DNA from: Chloroflexales bacterium
GTDB taxonomy: Bacteria; Chloroflexota; Chloroflexia; Chloroflexales; Chloroflexaceae
Length of the DNA stretch: 7,667 bases
Reading direction: 5' to 3'
NCBI GenBank assembly: GCA_013336035.1
Contig: JAAXUL010000357.1
Span: 1-7,667 of the forward strand
The notes under the pieces are model-generated. The model saw only the letters and a program-made list of their open reading frames with translations, did no database searches and was not told the DNA's origin. The position numbers and the translations under genes were made by a program. Below are positions 1-5,060 of this stretch, piece after piece (positions within the stretch are counted from its first letter, which is position 1; every line of letters begins with the position of its first letter).

Positions 1-56
1 CTCTCCGTTGCCCGCGGCCCCCGCAAAGGGTAGACGCTCGCGCAGCGAAGCCTTGT

Positions 57-1064
57 CTAAGGCATCCAGCGGTACTCGAGGCTGGGCGGCCGCGGGTCGG
101 TGATCGCCCGCAGCCCGAGCGGGTCGGCGGACTGCTGGGGCTGGCTCAGGCGGCTCAGCAGCAGCGAGCGCAGCGAGGTGCTCTTCGTGTAGCGCACCAC
201 CAGGGCAGTCTCCAGCCCGGCGAGCTCCTTCGCCCCGGCGATGGCCTCCGCGAGGCCGCCGAGCTCGTCCACCAGGCCCAGCTCCTTCGCCTGCGCGCCC
301 GTATAGACGCGGCCGTCGGCGATCTCGCGCACCCGCCCCTCGGGCAGCCCCCGCCCCTCGACGATCACCTGCACAAAGCCGTCGTAGGCCTCGTCCACGA
401 TCGCCTGGAGCACCGCGGCCTCCTCGGGGGTCGGCGGGCGCGTGGGCGAGCCGATATCCTTCATCTCGCCGCTCTTGTAGACATAACTCTGAAGGCCAAG
501 CTTCTCAAAGGCCTCCTGGTAGTTCAGGGTCGAGAGGATCACGCCCAGGCTGCCGGTGAGCGTGTCGCGGTTGGCGTAGATCCGCTCGGCGGGCGCGCTG
601 ATATAGTAGCCGCCGCTGGCCGCCGTGCCGCCCATCGAGACCACCAGGGTCTTGCCGGCCGCCTTCAGGTCGAGCAGCGCGGCGTGGAGCTCGCTGCTGG
701 CGACCACCCCGCCGCCTGGGCTGTCAACCCGCAGCACCACCGCCCGCACGCGCTCGTCGCGGGAGGCCTGGCGGATCTGGCTCAGCAGGCTCTCGTGCGA
801 GGGCTGGAGGCTAAAGGCGTCGGCGGGGGCGCCGATGACCCCGCTGACCTCGATGATCACCACCCGGCTGGCGCCGGCGCCCTCGACGATCTGCTCATCC
901 CAGCTCTCTGCGAGCAGCGGGCCGGCGCTGGCTGAGCCGCCGCCCACCGCTAGCAGCAGGGCCAGCCCGCCCAGCGGCAGGATGGCGCAGGCCAGCACGA
1001 TCCCCACAATGATCGACAGGGCGATCAGCCAGCCGCGGCCGCCCCTGGGCTTCGTCTCCTCCAT
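57..1064 (-). CDS. sppA: Signal peptide peptidase SppA, membrane-anchored serine protease (S49 family)
   Basis: The 335-residue product should cut residual signal peptides within or at the cytoplasmic membrane. A hydrophobic stretch at about residues 12-40 follows a short charged N-terminus and looks like a single membrane anchor, leaving the catalytic domain outside. The S49 landmarks are clear: VDSPGGG at 113-119, the nucleophile serine S150 in ASGGYYIS, and the general-base lysine K202 in SGEMKDIGSP. The 52-residue gap between S150 and K202 equals that of the Bacillus subtilis SppA dyad (Ser147/Lys199), and the length also matches that short, single-domain form rather than the 67-kDa E. 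coli type. The ATG is preceded by AGAAGGAG at 1071-1078 with good spacing. It is the third gene after asd and the HAD-like gene, 45 bases downstream of the latter, so co-transcription is likely. The function call is firm; the physiological substrate is unknown. Confidence 0.95.
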   Translation of the reverse strand: MEETKPRGGRGWLIALSIIVGIVLACAILPLGGLALLLAVGGGSASAGPLLAESWDEQIVEGAGASRVVIIEVSGVIGAPADAFSLQPSHESLLSQIRQASRDERVRAVVLRVDSPGGGVVASSELHAALLDLKAAGKTLVVSMGGTAASGGYYISAPAERIYANRDTLTGSLGVILSTLNYQEAFEKLGLQSYVYKSGEMKDIGSPTRPPTPEEAAVLQAIVDEAYDGFVQVIVEGRGLPEGRVREIADGRVYTGAQAKELGLVDELGGLAEAIAGAKELAGLETALVVRYTKSTSLRSLLLSRLSQPQQSADPLGLRAITDPRPPSLEYRWMP

Positions 1065-1081
1065 CCGTCGCTCCTTCTAAA

Positions 1082-1103
1082 GCCCGGCCTGTAGCTCACG
1101 GGC
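1082..1103 (-). other. Weak hairpin between the HAD-like gene and sppA
   Basis: GCCCG at 1082-1086 pairs with CGGGC at 1099-1103 around a 12-base loop in the 45-base gap. A shifted GGCC/GGCC pairing is also possible. There is no T-tract, so it is unlikely to terminate transcription; at most it would mark a processing or stability element between the two cistrons. Confidence 0.3.
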
Positions 1104-1109
1104 CGCCGA

Positions 1110-2159
1110 TCACTCGACGATGGCAGGGGTGTGATGCAGGGGCAGCACACCGGCGGCGGCCTGCTCGGCTGAGGGCATGGCCGACTCGGTGGGCTTGTCC
1201 GAGGCGGCCATGCAGAGCGCGCCCCGATCGGCGAGCGACTGGCAGAGATTGAACAGGGCCCCGCAGAGGGTCAGGCGCCCGTCGGCCATACGGTCGAGGG
1301 TGGCCGTCAGCTCGGCGCGGCGGAATGCCTTGAAGGGGGTCGGGTCGCCCTCGGCCACGCGGGCCCGCAGCTCGGCGTGGAGAGGCGCCAGGCCGGGCGG
1401 CACCAGATCAGCCGTGGCCGCGAGCGCGCCGGCGAAGCCGCCCGGGTCGCCCCCCTCCACCTGAGCCCGCAGCTCCTCGAGGTCGAGGGCCCCGCTGCCG
1501 ATCAGCAGAGCGGTCGCCACCACATAGTCCTGATTATCGAGGGTGAAGCTGTGCCACTCCTTGCGGCACAGCTCGCCGTAGACCCGCCGGAAGCGTGGGA
1601 CATTGAGGCTGGGCATGAGACTGGCGGCCACGGCCAGGGCCCCCTCGGCGCGGGCATCATCGATGGCGCCGTCAGAGCAGCCACGGGGGCCGAGCAGGGT
1701 CTTGTCGATATCGACAAGCAGGGCGGTGTGCGACCATTCGACGCCCTGGCGCTCGAGCTGGGCCGCCCATGGGCCAAGCAGGTGCCAGCGCGTAGCTGTC
1801 GCCGTATCGTCCTGCCAGACCAGCGCCTCGGGCGCGACGGGGCGGTCCTCGCCGATGAATCCGTAGGCCGCCAGCTCGCCGAGGGTGCGCAGATGGGCGG
1901 CCAGAAGCCGGTCGTTCTCGGTGTCGCCGATCACGGCGAGGGCGCGCAGGGGCGGGGCCCCGCGGGCCGCCTGGGCCTCGTGGGCGAGGGCCTGGATCAC
2001 CTGGGCGTAGGCCAGGTCGCGCTTGCGAGGCGGCGGCCCGCCCGCCATCCCCAGGCGGGCCCGCAGCGCGGCGAGGCGGGGCAATGTGGGGTCACAAGGC
2101 TCGAGATCACGATAGACTACCGTGTCTGCGGTGAGATTGGCGATAGTTGCGCGCTGCAT
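1110..2159 (-). CDS. HAD-superfamily-like protein with apparently circularly permuted motifs
   Basis: Numbering is from the ATG at 2159 (349 residues). An in-frame TTG at 2174 would add five residues but has no visible ribosome site; the ATG has only a weak one. Residues 148-154 read LVDIDKT, the DxDxT nucleophile motif I of haloacid dehalogenase-type phosphatases (D150, D152). A motif IV-like GDTEND (78-83) lies before it, itself preceded by a basic PRKRD followed by a helix (45-60), as in motif III. A motif II-like hydrophobic strand ending in serine (MAAS, S320) lies near the C-terminus. Canonical HAD order is I, II, III, IV; here it is III, IV, I, cap, II. About 165 residues between motifs I and II could be a C1-type cap. 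Expected activity is a Mg-dependent phosphatase or phosphotransferase, substrate unknown. The gene lies 63 bases after asd and 45 before sppA, so it is probably in their operon. The gene is certain, the HAD assignment likely, the permutation an inference. Confidence 0.8.
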   Translation of the reverse strand: MQRATIANLTADTVVYRDLEPCDPTLPRLAALRARLGMAGGPPPRKRDLAYAQVIQALAHEAQAARGAPPLRALAVIGDTENDRLLAAHLRTLGELAAYGFIGEDRPVAPEALVWQDDTATATRWHLLGPWAAQLERQGVEWSHTALLVDIDKTLLGPRGCSDGAIDDARAEGALAVAASLMPSLNVPRFRRVYGELCRKEWHSFTLDNQDYVVATALLIGSGALDLEELRAQVEGGDPGGFAGALAATADLVPPGLAPLHAELRARVAEGDPTPFKAFRRAELTATLDRMADGRLTLCGALFNLCQSLADRGALCMAASDKPTESAMPSAEQAAAGVLPLHHTPAIVE

Positions 2160-2176
2160 AGAGGCTTTCGGCAAGC

Positions 2177-2207
2177 GGGCCAGGGCGAATTTGCGCCGCC
2201 CTGGCCC
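2177..2207 (-). terminator. Strong GC hairpin after asd, without T-tract
   Basis: A perfect 11-bp inverted repeat, GGGCCAGGGCG at 2177-2187 and CGCCCTGGCCC at 2197-2207, encloses a 9-base loop. On the minus strand it begins 16 bases past the asd stop codon and ends 17 bases before the ATG of the HAD-like gene. No T-run follows, so it is not a classical intrinsic terminator. It could be a partial terminator, an mRNA-stabilising 3' end for asd, or a structure lowering translation of the next gene. Confidence 0.6.
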
Positions 2208-2222
2208 TGTCGTGTGACCGCC

Positions 2223-3269
2223 CTAGCGGAACATCCCCTGCGCGTACATCAGCTCGGCGTTTAGCAGCGAGCCGCCCGCGGCGCCGCGGATGGTGTTATG
2301 GCTCAGGCAGACAAACTTATAGTCGAGGATCGGACACTCCCTGACCCGGCCGACGGTGGTGCTCATGCCACGGCCGGCGTCGCGGTCACGCCGGGTCTGG
2401 GGCCGCTCGGGCTCGTCGCGCACGATAATCGGCTGGGGCGGCGCGCTTGGCAGGTTCAGCTCCTGGGGCAGGGCGCGCCAGCCCCGCAGGGTGGCCGTCA
2501 GCTCGTCGAGGATGGGCCTGCGCGCGAAGGATACCGACATGCAAATGAGATGCCCCTCGAGCACCGGCACCCGGTTACAGTGGGCCGAGATCACAAAAGG
2601 GGCCGGCTCGATCGCGCCGTCGCGGACAGCGCCGAGCATCTTCTGGGGCTCCGTCTCGACCTTGGGCTCCTCGCCGCCGATGTAGGGCACCACATTGTCA
2701 ACGGCGTCGTACGAGGGTACGCCGGGGTAGCCGGCGCCCGAGAGGGCCTGCATGCTCACCAGCAGCAGCTTGGTGACTCCGAAGGCGTCGTGGAGCGGCC
2801 GCAGGGCCATGGTGGGGCCCGTGGCCGTGCAGTTGGGGTTGGTGACGATGGCGCCCGTCCAGCCGCGGCGGCGGCGCTGGACCTCGATCAGCTCCAGGTG
2901 ATCGGGGTTGACCTCGGGGATCAGCAGGGGAACATCGGCGTCCATACGGTGGTCCGAGGCGTTCGAGCACACAATGTGGCCCTCGCTGGCCAGGCGGCTC
3001 TCGATCGAGCCGGCTGTCTTGCTGGGCAGGGCCGAAAAAACCAGGGGAGTATCCAGACGGGCCACGTCGCCCAGGACGGTCATCGCCCGCACCGGTGCGG
3101 GCATCGGGGTGTCGAGAACCCAGCGTGCGGCCTCGCCGTACGTGCGGCCGGCGCTGCGCTCGCTGCCCACCACAGCGGCGACCTCGAACCAGGGGTGACC
3201 GTCAAGAAGCTGGATAAAGCGCTGGCCCACTGTGCCCGTGGCGCCCAGCACCGCGACCCGTACCTTCAT
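2223..3269 (-). CDS. asd: Aspartate-semialdehyde dehydrogenase, archaeal/fungal-type
   Basis: The enzyme reduces L-aspartyl-4-phosphate to L-aspartate-4-semialdehyde with NADPH, the branch-point step to lysine/diaminopimelate, threonine and methionine, in the cytosol. The 348-residue product starts with a Rossmann nucleotide-binding loop, GATGTVGQRF (9-18). The catalytic cysteine is C147 in TNPNCTAT, and the general-base histidine is H240 in NRVPVLEGH. The HCNRV and LEGH pattern and the C-terminal HNTIRGAAGG motif (324-333) fit the archaeal/fungal branch of the family rather than the E. coli branch. The ATG at 3269 has a near-perfect Shine-Dalgarno GAGGAGGT (complement of 3276-3283). The gene is first in the leftward series asd, HAD-like, sppA, with a TATAAT box about 36 bases upstream of the ATG and a CRP-like palindrome further up. 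No truncation or missing catalytic residue is seen. Confidence 0.96.
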   Translation of the reverse strand: MKVRVAVLGATGTVGQRFIQLLDGHPWFEVAAVVGSERSAGRTYGEAARWVLDTPMPAPVRAMTVLGDVARLDTPLVFSALPSKTAGSIESRLASEGHIVCSNASDHRMDADVPLLIPEVNPDHLELIEVQRRRRGWTGAIVTNPNCTATGPTMALRPLHDAFGVTKLLLVSMQALSGAGYPGVPSYDAVDNVVPYIGGEEPKVETEPQKMLGAVRDGAIEPAPFVISAHCNRVPVLEGHLICMSVSFARRPILDELTATLRGWRALPQELNLPSAPPQPIIVRDEPERPQTRRDRDAGRGMSTTVGRVRECPILDYKFVCLSHNTIRGAAGGSLLNAELMYAQGMFR

Positions 3270-3286
3270 AGCTTTACCTCCTCACA

Positions 3287-3299
3287 GTGATCGTATCAC
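3287..3299. promoter_or_regulatory. Small palindrome over the asd transcription start
   Basis: GTGAT-CGT-ATCAC is a perfect 5-bp inverted repeat with a 3-base spacer, 13 bp in all. It covers about -1 to +12 relative to the predicted asd start. The position suits a repressor operator or a small 5' hairpin. No regulator can be named; the half-sites resemble CRP arms but the spacing (GTGA-N5-TCAC) is one base too short for CRP. Confidence 0.35.
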
Positions 3300-3304
3300 C
3301 CTCT

Positions 3305-3333
3305 ATTATATCGCCAGTGGCGGCCGTTGTGTG
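3305..3333 (-). promoter_or_regulatory. Leftward promoter for asd
   Basis: Reading the minus strand, 3310-3305 is a perfect TATAAT -10 box. At 17-bp spacing the -35 position (3333-3328) reads CACACA, only 3 of 6 matches, so the promoter may depend on an activator. The predicted start is near 3298, giving a leader of about 28 nt that contains the asd Shine-Dalgarno. This perfect AT-rich box stands out in GC-rich DNA. Confidence 0.65.
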
Positions 3334-3362
3334 CCGGGCGAGGCGTTTGTAGGGAGGGGGGT

Positions 3363-3378
3363 TGTGAGGGAAGTCACA
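3363..3378. promoter_or_regulatory. CRP/FNR-family-type binding site TGTGA-N6-TCACA
   Basis: TGTGA (3363-3367) and TCACA (3374-3378), separated by GGGAAG, exactly match the core consensus of the E. coli cAMP receptor protein site. The centre at 3370.5 is about -72.5 from the predicted asd start (3298) and about -94 from the predicted rightward start (3465). The first value is a classical class I activator position, and it is paired with a poor -35 box. The sequence match is exact; binding by a Chloroflexota CRP-family protein is inferred. Confidence 0.55.
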
Positions 3379-3428
3379 GAGGGTGGAGAAGTTATAACGC
3401 AAATGGTCAAAAATCCAATAATAATCCC

Positions 3429-3458
3429 CTTACAAAACCCGGACGCTTCGTGTATAAT
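3429..3458 (+). promoter_or_regulatory. Rightward promoter for the winged-helix gene
   Basis: A perfect TATAAT lies at 3453-3458. CTTACA at 3429-3434 is an acceptable -35 (4 of 6 matches) at 18-bp spacing; TTACAA at 3430-3435 is an alternative at 17 bp. Transcription would start near 3465. The DNA upstream (3395-3432) is locally AT-rich, which could help opening or act as an UP-like element. Confidence 0.6.
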
Positions 3459-3633
3459 TGGGTTAATCAAGAGAGTGCCTGCTTGACCTGAGGCGGTAGT
3501 CTTTCCCCGGTATCGCTCCTTCCCCGGCCGCAGGAGCCAATCTCCGGCCCGCTTATCTAGCAGAATATTAGAGATGGCATTCCCCTGGTACACGTGTGAT
3601 CAATGACGATCAAACGCGGAAGGAGGTCGGTCG
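3459..3633 (+). other. Long 5' leader of the winged-helix gene, possibly structured
   Basis: About 170 bases separate the predicted start near 3465 from the ATG at 3634. Visible elements are a stem GCTCCT (3515-3520)/AGGAGC (3532-3537) with an 11-base loop, and a competing stem GGCCG (3526-3530)/CGGCC (3545-3549). There is also an 8-bp palindrome ACACGTGT at 3590-3597, a GATCAA direct repeat 10 bp apart (3598-3603, 3608-3613) and a strong Shine-Dalgarno AAGGAGGT at 3620-3627. None of this matches a riboswitch class I recognise, and there is no T-tract terminator inside. No convincing gene lies in the 3270-3633 gap on either strand. Confidence 0.4.
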
Positions 3634-4017
3634 ATGGTGGACCCCATTGTGCAGCAGCTCCTAGAACATGCGATTGACACCCCGGTTAAGCTGCATTTAC
3701 TCCTGATCTTCTACGAGAACCCACGCATGGAAGCGACCCCACGGGCCATTGCTGACCGTGTCTGTCGCGACATCTGGAGCGTGGCGCAGGCCCTTCACGA
3801 GCTCGCAGAAGATGGCGTCATGCTTCGGGCAGCCACCGCGAATGGCGACCCTGTCTATCGCTATGCGCCCACACCCGAGCTTGTCGAGTCGATCTCGCGT
3901 CTGATTTGCGGCTATGATGACCCGCTTGAGCGCGATCATCTCCAGCGCTCGATCCGGGATCTCGCCGTCTATGCCCCCTACCGGCGGGCCAACGTCTGGG
4001 AGTCCCAGGTCGCCTGA
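3634..4017 (+). CDS. Small winged-helix protein, possible transcription regulator
   Basis: The 127-residue product has no signal peptide or membrane segment. Residues 17-60 look like three helices of a winged helix-turn-helix: a first helix around 17-28, then TPRAIADRV (36-44) and WSVAQALHELAEDGV (48-62) as the helix-turn-helix. They are followed by a hairpin wing, MLRAATANGDPVYRYAP (63-79), and a helical tail (81-112) that could serve dimerisation. This resembles a minimal MarR/ArsR-like fold, but the family is not recognised. It starts at an ATG with AAGGAGGT six bases upstream, has its own promoter and ends at an intrinsic terminator, so it is monocistronic. By hand count 36 of 127 codons end in A or T, clearly more than in the neighbouring dnaJ-like gene, suggesting different expression constraints or ancestry. 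It might regulate the divergent asd operon, itself or distant genes; this is not shown. Confidence 0.75.
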   Translation: MVDPIVQQLLEHAIDTPVKLHLLLIFYENPRMEATPRAIADRVCRDIWSVAQALHELAEDGVMLRAATANGDPVYRYAPTPELVESISRLICGYDDPLERDHLQRSIRDLAVYAPYRRANVWESQVA

Positions 4018-4023
4018 CCCGGA

Positions 4024-4072
4024 CGAAAAAAGTGTACTTCGGCCCCTGCCCACGGCGGCGGGGGCTTTTTCG
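4024..4072 (+). terminator. Intrinsic terminator after the winged-helix gene
   Basis: GCCCCTGCC (4042-4050) pairs with GGCGGGGGC (4057-4065), nine pairs including one G-U, around a 6-base loop. TTTTT follows at 4066-4070. An upstream A-run (CGAAAAA, 4024-4030) is complementary to TTTTTCG (4066-4072), so the stem could extend and might also work leftwards. It separates the winged-helix gene from the dnaJ-hspR operon. Confidence 0.9.
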
Positions 4073-4076
4073 TGTG

Positions 4077-4094
4077 CTAACAGTCTTCTAACAG
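4077..4094. repeat. CTAACAG direct repeat upstream of the dnaJ-like promoter
   Basis: CTAACAG occurs at 4077-4083 and again at 4088-4094. The 11-bp period puts both copies on one face of the helix, just upstream of the -35 box at 4102. It could be a tandem activator site, or chance in a short spacer. Confidence 0.35.
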
Positions 4095-4100
4095 AGCAAC

Positions 4101-4121
4101 CTTGACAGCCCCCCTATCAAG
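4101..4121. promoter_or_regulatory. HAIR-type operator (HspR-associated inverted repeat)
   Basis: CTTGA (4101-4105) and TCAAG (4117-4121) form perfect 5-bp arms in a 21-bp element. Arms and total length match the HspR operator consensus CTTGAGT-N7-ACTCAAG; the two inner positions of each arm differ (CA and TA), giving 10 of 14 matches. It covers the -35 box of the promoter for the operon that encodes an HspR-like protein, so binding would block polymerase. This is the expected autoregulatory arrangement. Confidence 0.75.
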
Positions 4122-4131
4122 TTCCTAAGAT
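4102..4131 (+). promoter_or_regulatory. Promoter of the dnaJ-hspR operon
   Basis: A perfect -35 TTGACA (4102-4107) is followed after 18 bp by TAAGAT (4126-4131, 4 of 6 matches to TATAAT). Transcription would start near 4138, about 32 nt before the first ATG. The HAIR element overlaps the -35. A second dyad, CTATC (4114-4118)/GATAG (4129-4133), spans the spacer and -10. This looks like a housekeeping-sigma promoter under repression. Confidence 0.7.
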
Positions 4132-4141
4132 AGAGCCAGGA

Positions 4142-4167
4142 CCGTCAGCACACTCGCCGACGGCGAG
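4142..4167 (+). other. Hairpin at the dnaJ-like translation start
   Basis: CTCGCC (4153-4158) pairs with GGCGAG (4162-4167) over a 3-base loop, two bases before the ATG at 4170. CCGTC (4142-4146) can instead pair with GACGG (4159-4163), which excludes the first stem. No accessible Shine-Dalgarno is seen, so structure at the start could influence translation. Confidence 0.4.
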
Positions 4168-4169
4168 CA

Positions 4170-5060
4170 ATGGACACAGCGATGAAAGACTACTACCAGG
4201 TCCTCGGCATCAATCGGGGCGCCTCGGACCAGGAGATAAAGCAGGCCTACCGAAAGCTTGCCCGCAAATACCACCCCGACATCAACCCGGGCGACAAGCA
4301 GTCCGAGGTCCGCTTCAAGGAGATCAACGAGGCCTACGAGGTCCTCTCCGACAGCGAGAAGCGCGAGAAGTACGACCGCTTCGGCAGCGACTGGAAGCGC
4401 TACGAGCAGGCCGGCGCCCCCGGCGCCGAGTACGGCCCCAGCGCCGACTTCGCCGACATCTTCGAGACGCTCTTCGGCGGGCGCAGCGGCCGCGCCAGCG
4501 GGGGCGGCTTCAACGTGCGTATGGACGGCCAGGACATCGACCAGAGCGTCGAGATCACCCTCGAGGAGGCCTTCAGCGGGACCCAGCGCACCCTGCAGTT
4601 CTCGAACCCCAACGGCTCGCCGCGCACGATCACTGTGAAGATCCCCTCCGGCGTCGACACGGGCACCCGCGTGCGCGTGCCCAACGAGGGCGCCCCGGGC
4701 CTGAACGGCGGCTCCCGCGGCGACCTCTACCTGGTCGTCAAGGTGCTGCCCCACAGCCGCTTCGAGCGCAAGGGCGACGACCTGACGGTGAAGGTCGAGA
4801 CCAGCCTGTACACGCTGCTGCTGGGCGGCCAGACCCCGGTGCCGACCCTTGCCGGCAAGACGATTAACCTGAATATCCCCGAGCAGACCCAGAACGGACG
4901 CACCTTCCGCCTCAGCGGCCAGGGCATGCCCGCCATGCGCTCGAACCGCCGCGGCGACCTGTACGTCGTCGTCAGCGCCCAGCTGCCCACCAGGCTCAGC
5001 CCCCGCGAGCGCGAGCTGTTCGAAGAGCTGCGCCGCATCAAGGAGGACCAGGCGGCATGA
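4170..5060 (+). CDS. DnaJ-family co-chaperone without zinc finger (class B, CbpA-like)
   Basis: J-proteins bring unfolded clients to DnaK (Hsp70) and stimulate its ATPase in the cytosol. The 296-residue product has an N-terminal J domain (about 6-72) with the HPD motif at 35-37. A short glycine-rich linker (about 81-115, with LFGG at 101-104) follows, then two C-terminal client-binding beta domains (about 125-195 and 202-273), each with a GDLY-type motif (184-187 and 262-265). The CxxCxGxG zinc repeats of classical DnaJ are absent, so it is the class B, CbpA/DnaJ2-like type. The ATG at 4170 is used; the in-frame ATG at 4182 (MKDYYQVLG) is equally close to family starts, and neither has a convincing ribosome site. 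Its stop overlaps the next start as ATGA, tying its expression to the HspR-like repressor. dnaK and grpE are not in the window, so its Hsp70 partner is encoded elsewhere. Confidence 0.95.
   Translation: MDTAMKDYYQVLGINRGASDQEIKQAYRKLARKYHPDINPGDKQSEVRFKEINEAYEVLSDSEKREKYDRFGSDWKRYEQAGAPGAEYGPSADFADIFETLFGGRSGRASGGGFNVRMDGQDIDQSVEITLEEAFSGTQRTLQFSNPNGSPRTITVKIPSGVDTGTRVRVPNEGAPGLNGGSRGDLYLVVKVLPHSRFERKGDDLTVKVETSLYTLLLGGQTPVPTLAGKTINLNIPEQTQNGRTFRLSGQGMPAMRSNRRGDLYVVVSAQLPTRLSPRERELFEELRRIKEDQAA

Noticed and set aside
1..59. Possible start of a further minus-strand gene after sppA
   Set aside because: One frame stays open to the left edge (KASLRERLPFAGAAGNGE), but no ATG or GTG with a ribosome site is visible, so a gene cannot be supported.
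1377..2264. Long open frame on the plus strand (295 codons) opposite the HAD-like gene
   Set aside because: It is antisense to a gene with recognisable motifs, has no ribosome site, and its composition (runs of G, A, R, Q, H) is that of a GC-rich shadow frame.
2298..3290. 330-codon plus-strand open frame opposite asd
   Set aside because: asd on the other strand has all catalytic motifs; this frame has no recognisable domain and looks like a high-GC antisense artefact.
3306..3593. 95-codon minus-strand open frame in the divergent control region
   Set aside because: It would read through both promoters and the CRP-like site, has no Shine-Dalgarno and no recognisable domain.
3574..3606. Ten-codon open frame (MAFPWYTCDQ) in the leader of the winged-helix gene, as a possible leader peptide
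   Set aside because: There is no Shine-Dalgarno before the ATG, no repeated regulatory codons and no attenuator hairpin with T-tract after it.
3595..3614. Second CRP-like site near TGTGATCAATGACGATCA
   Set aside because: Only the left half-site TGTGA fits; the right half at the required spacing does not match TCACA.
3465..3633. Known riboswitch or T-box in the long leader
   Set aside because: No T-box TGGNACCGCG-type sequence and no recognisable riboswitch core; only short competing stems.
4125..4754. Minus-strand open frame opposite the dnaJ-like gene
   Set aside because: Low-complexity A/G/V/L-rich translation, and it would cover the HspR promoter; the J domain on the plus strand is clear.
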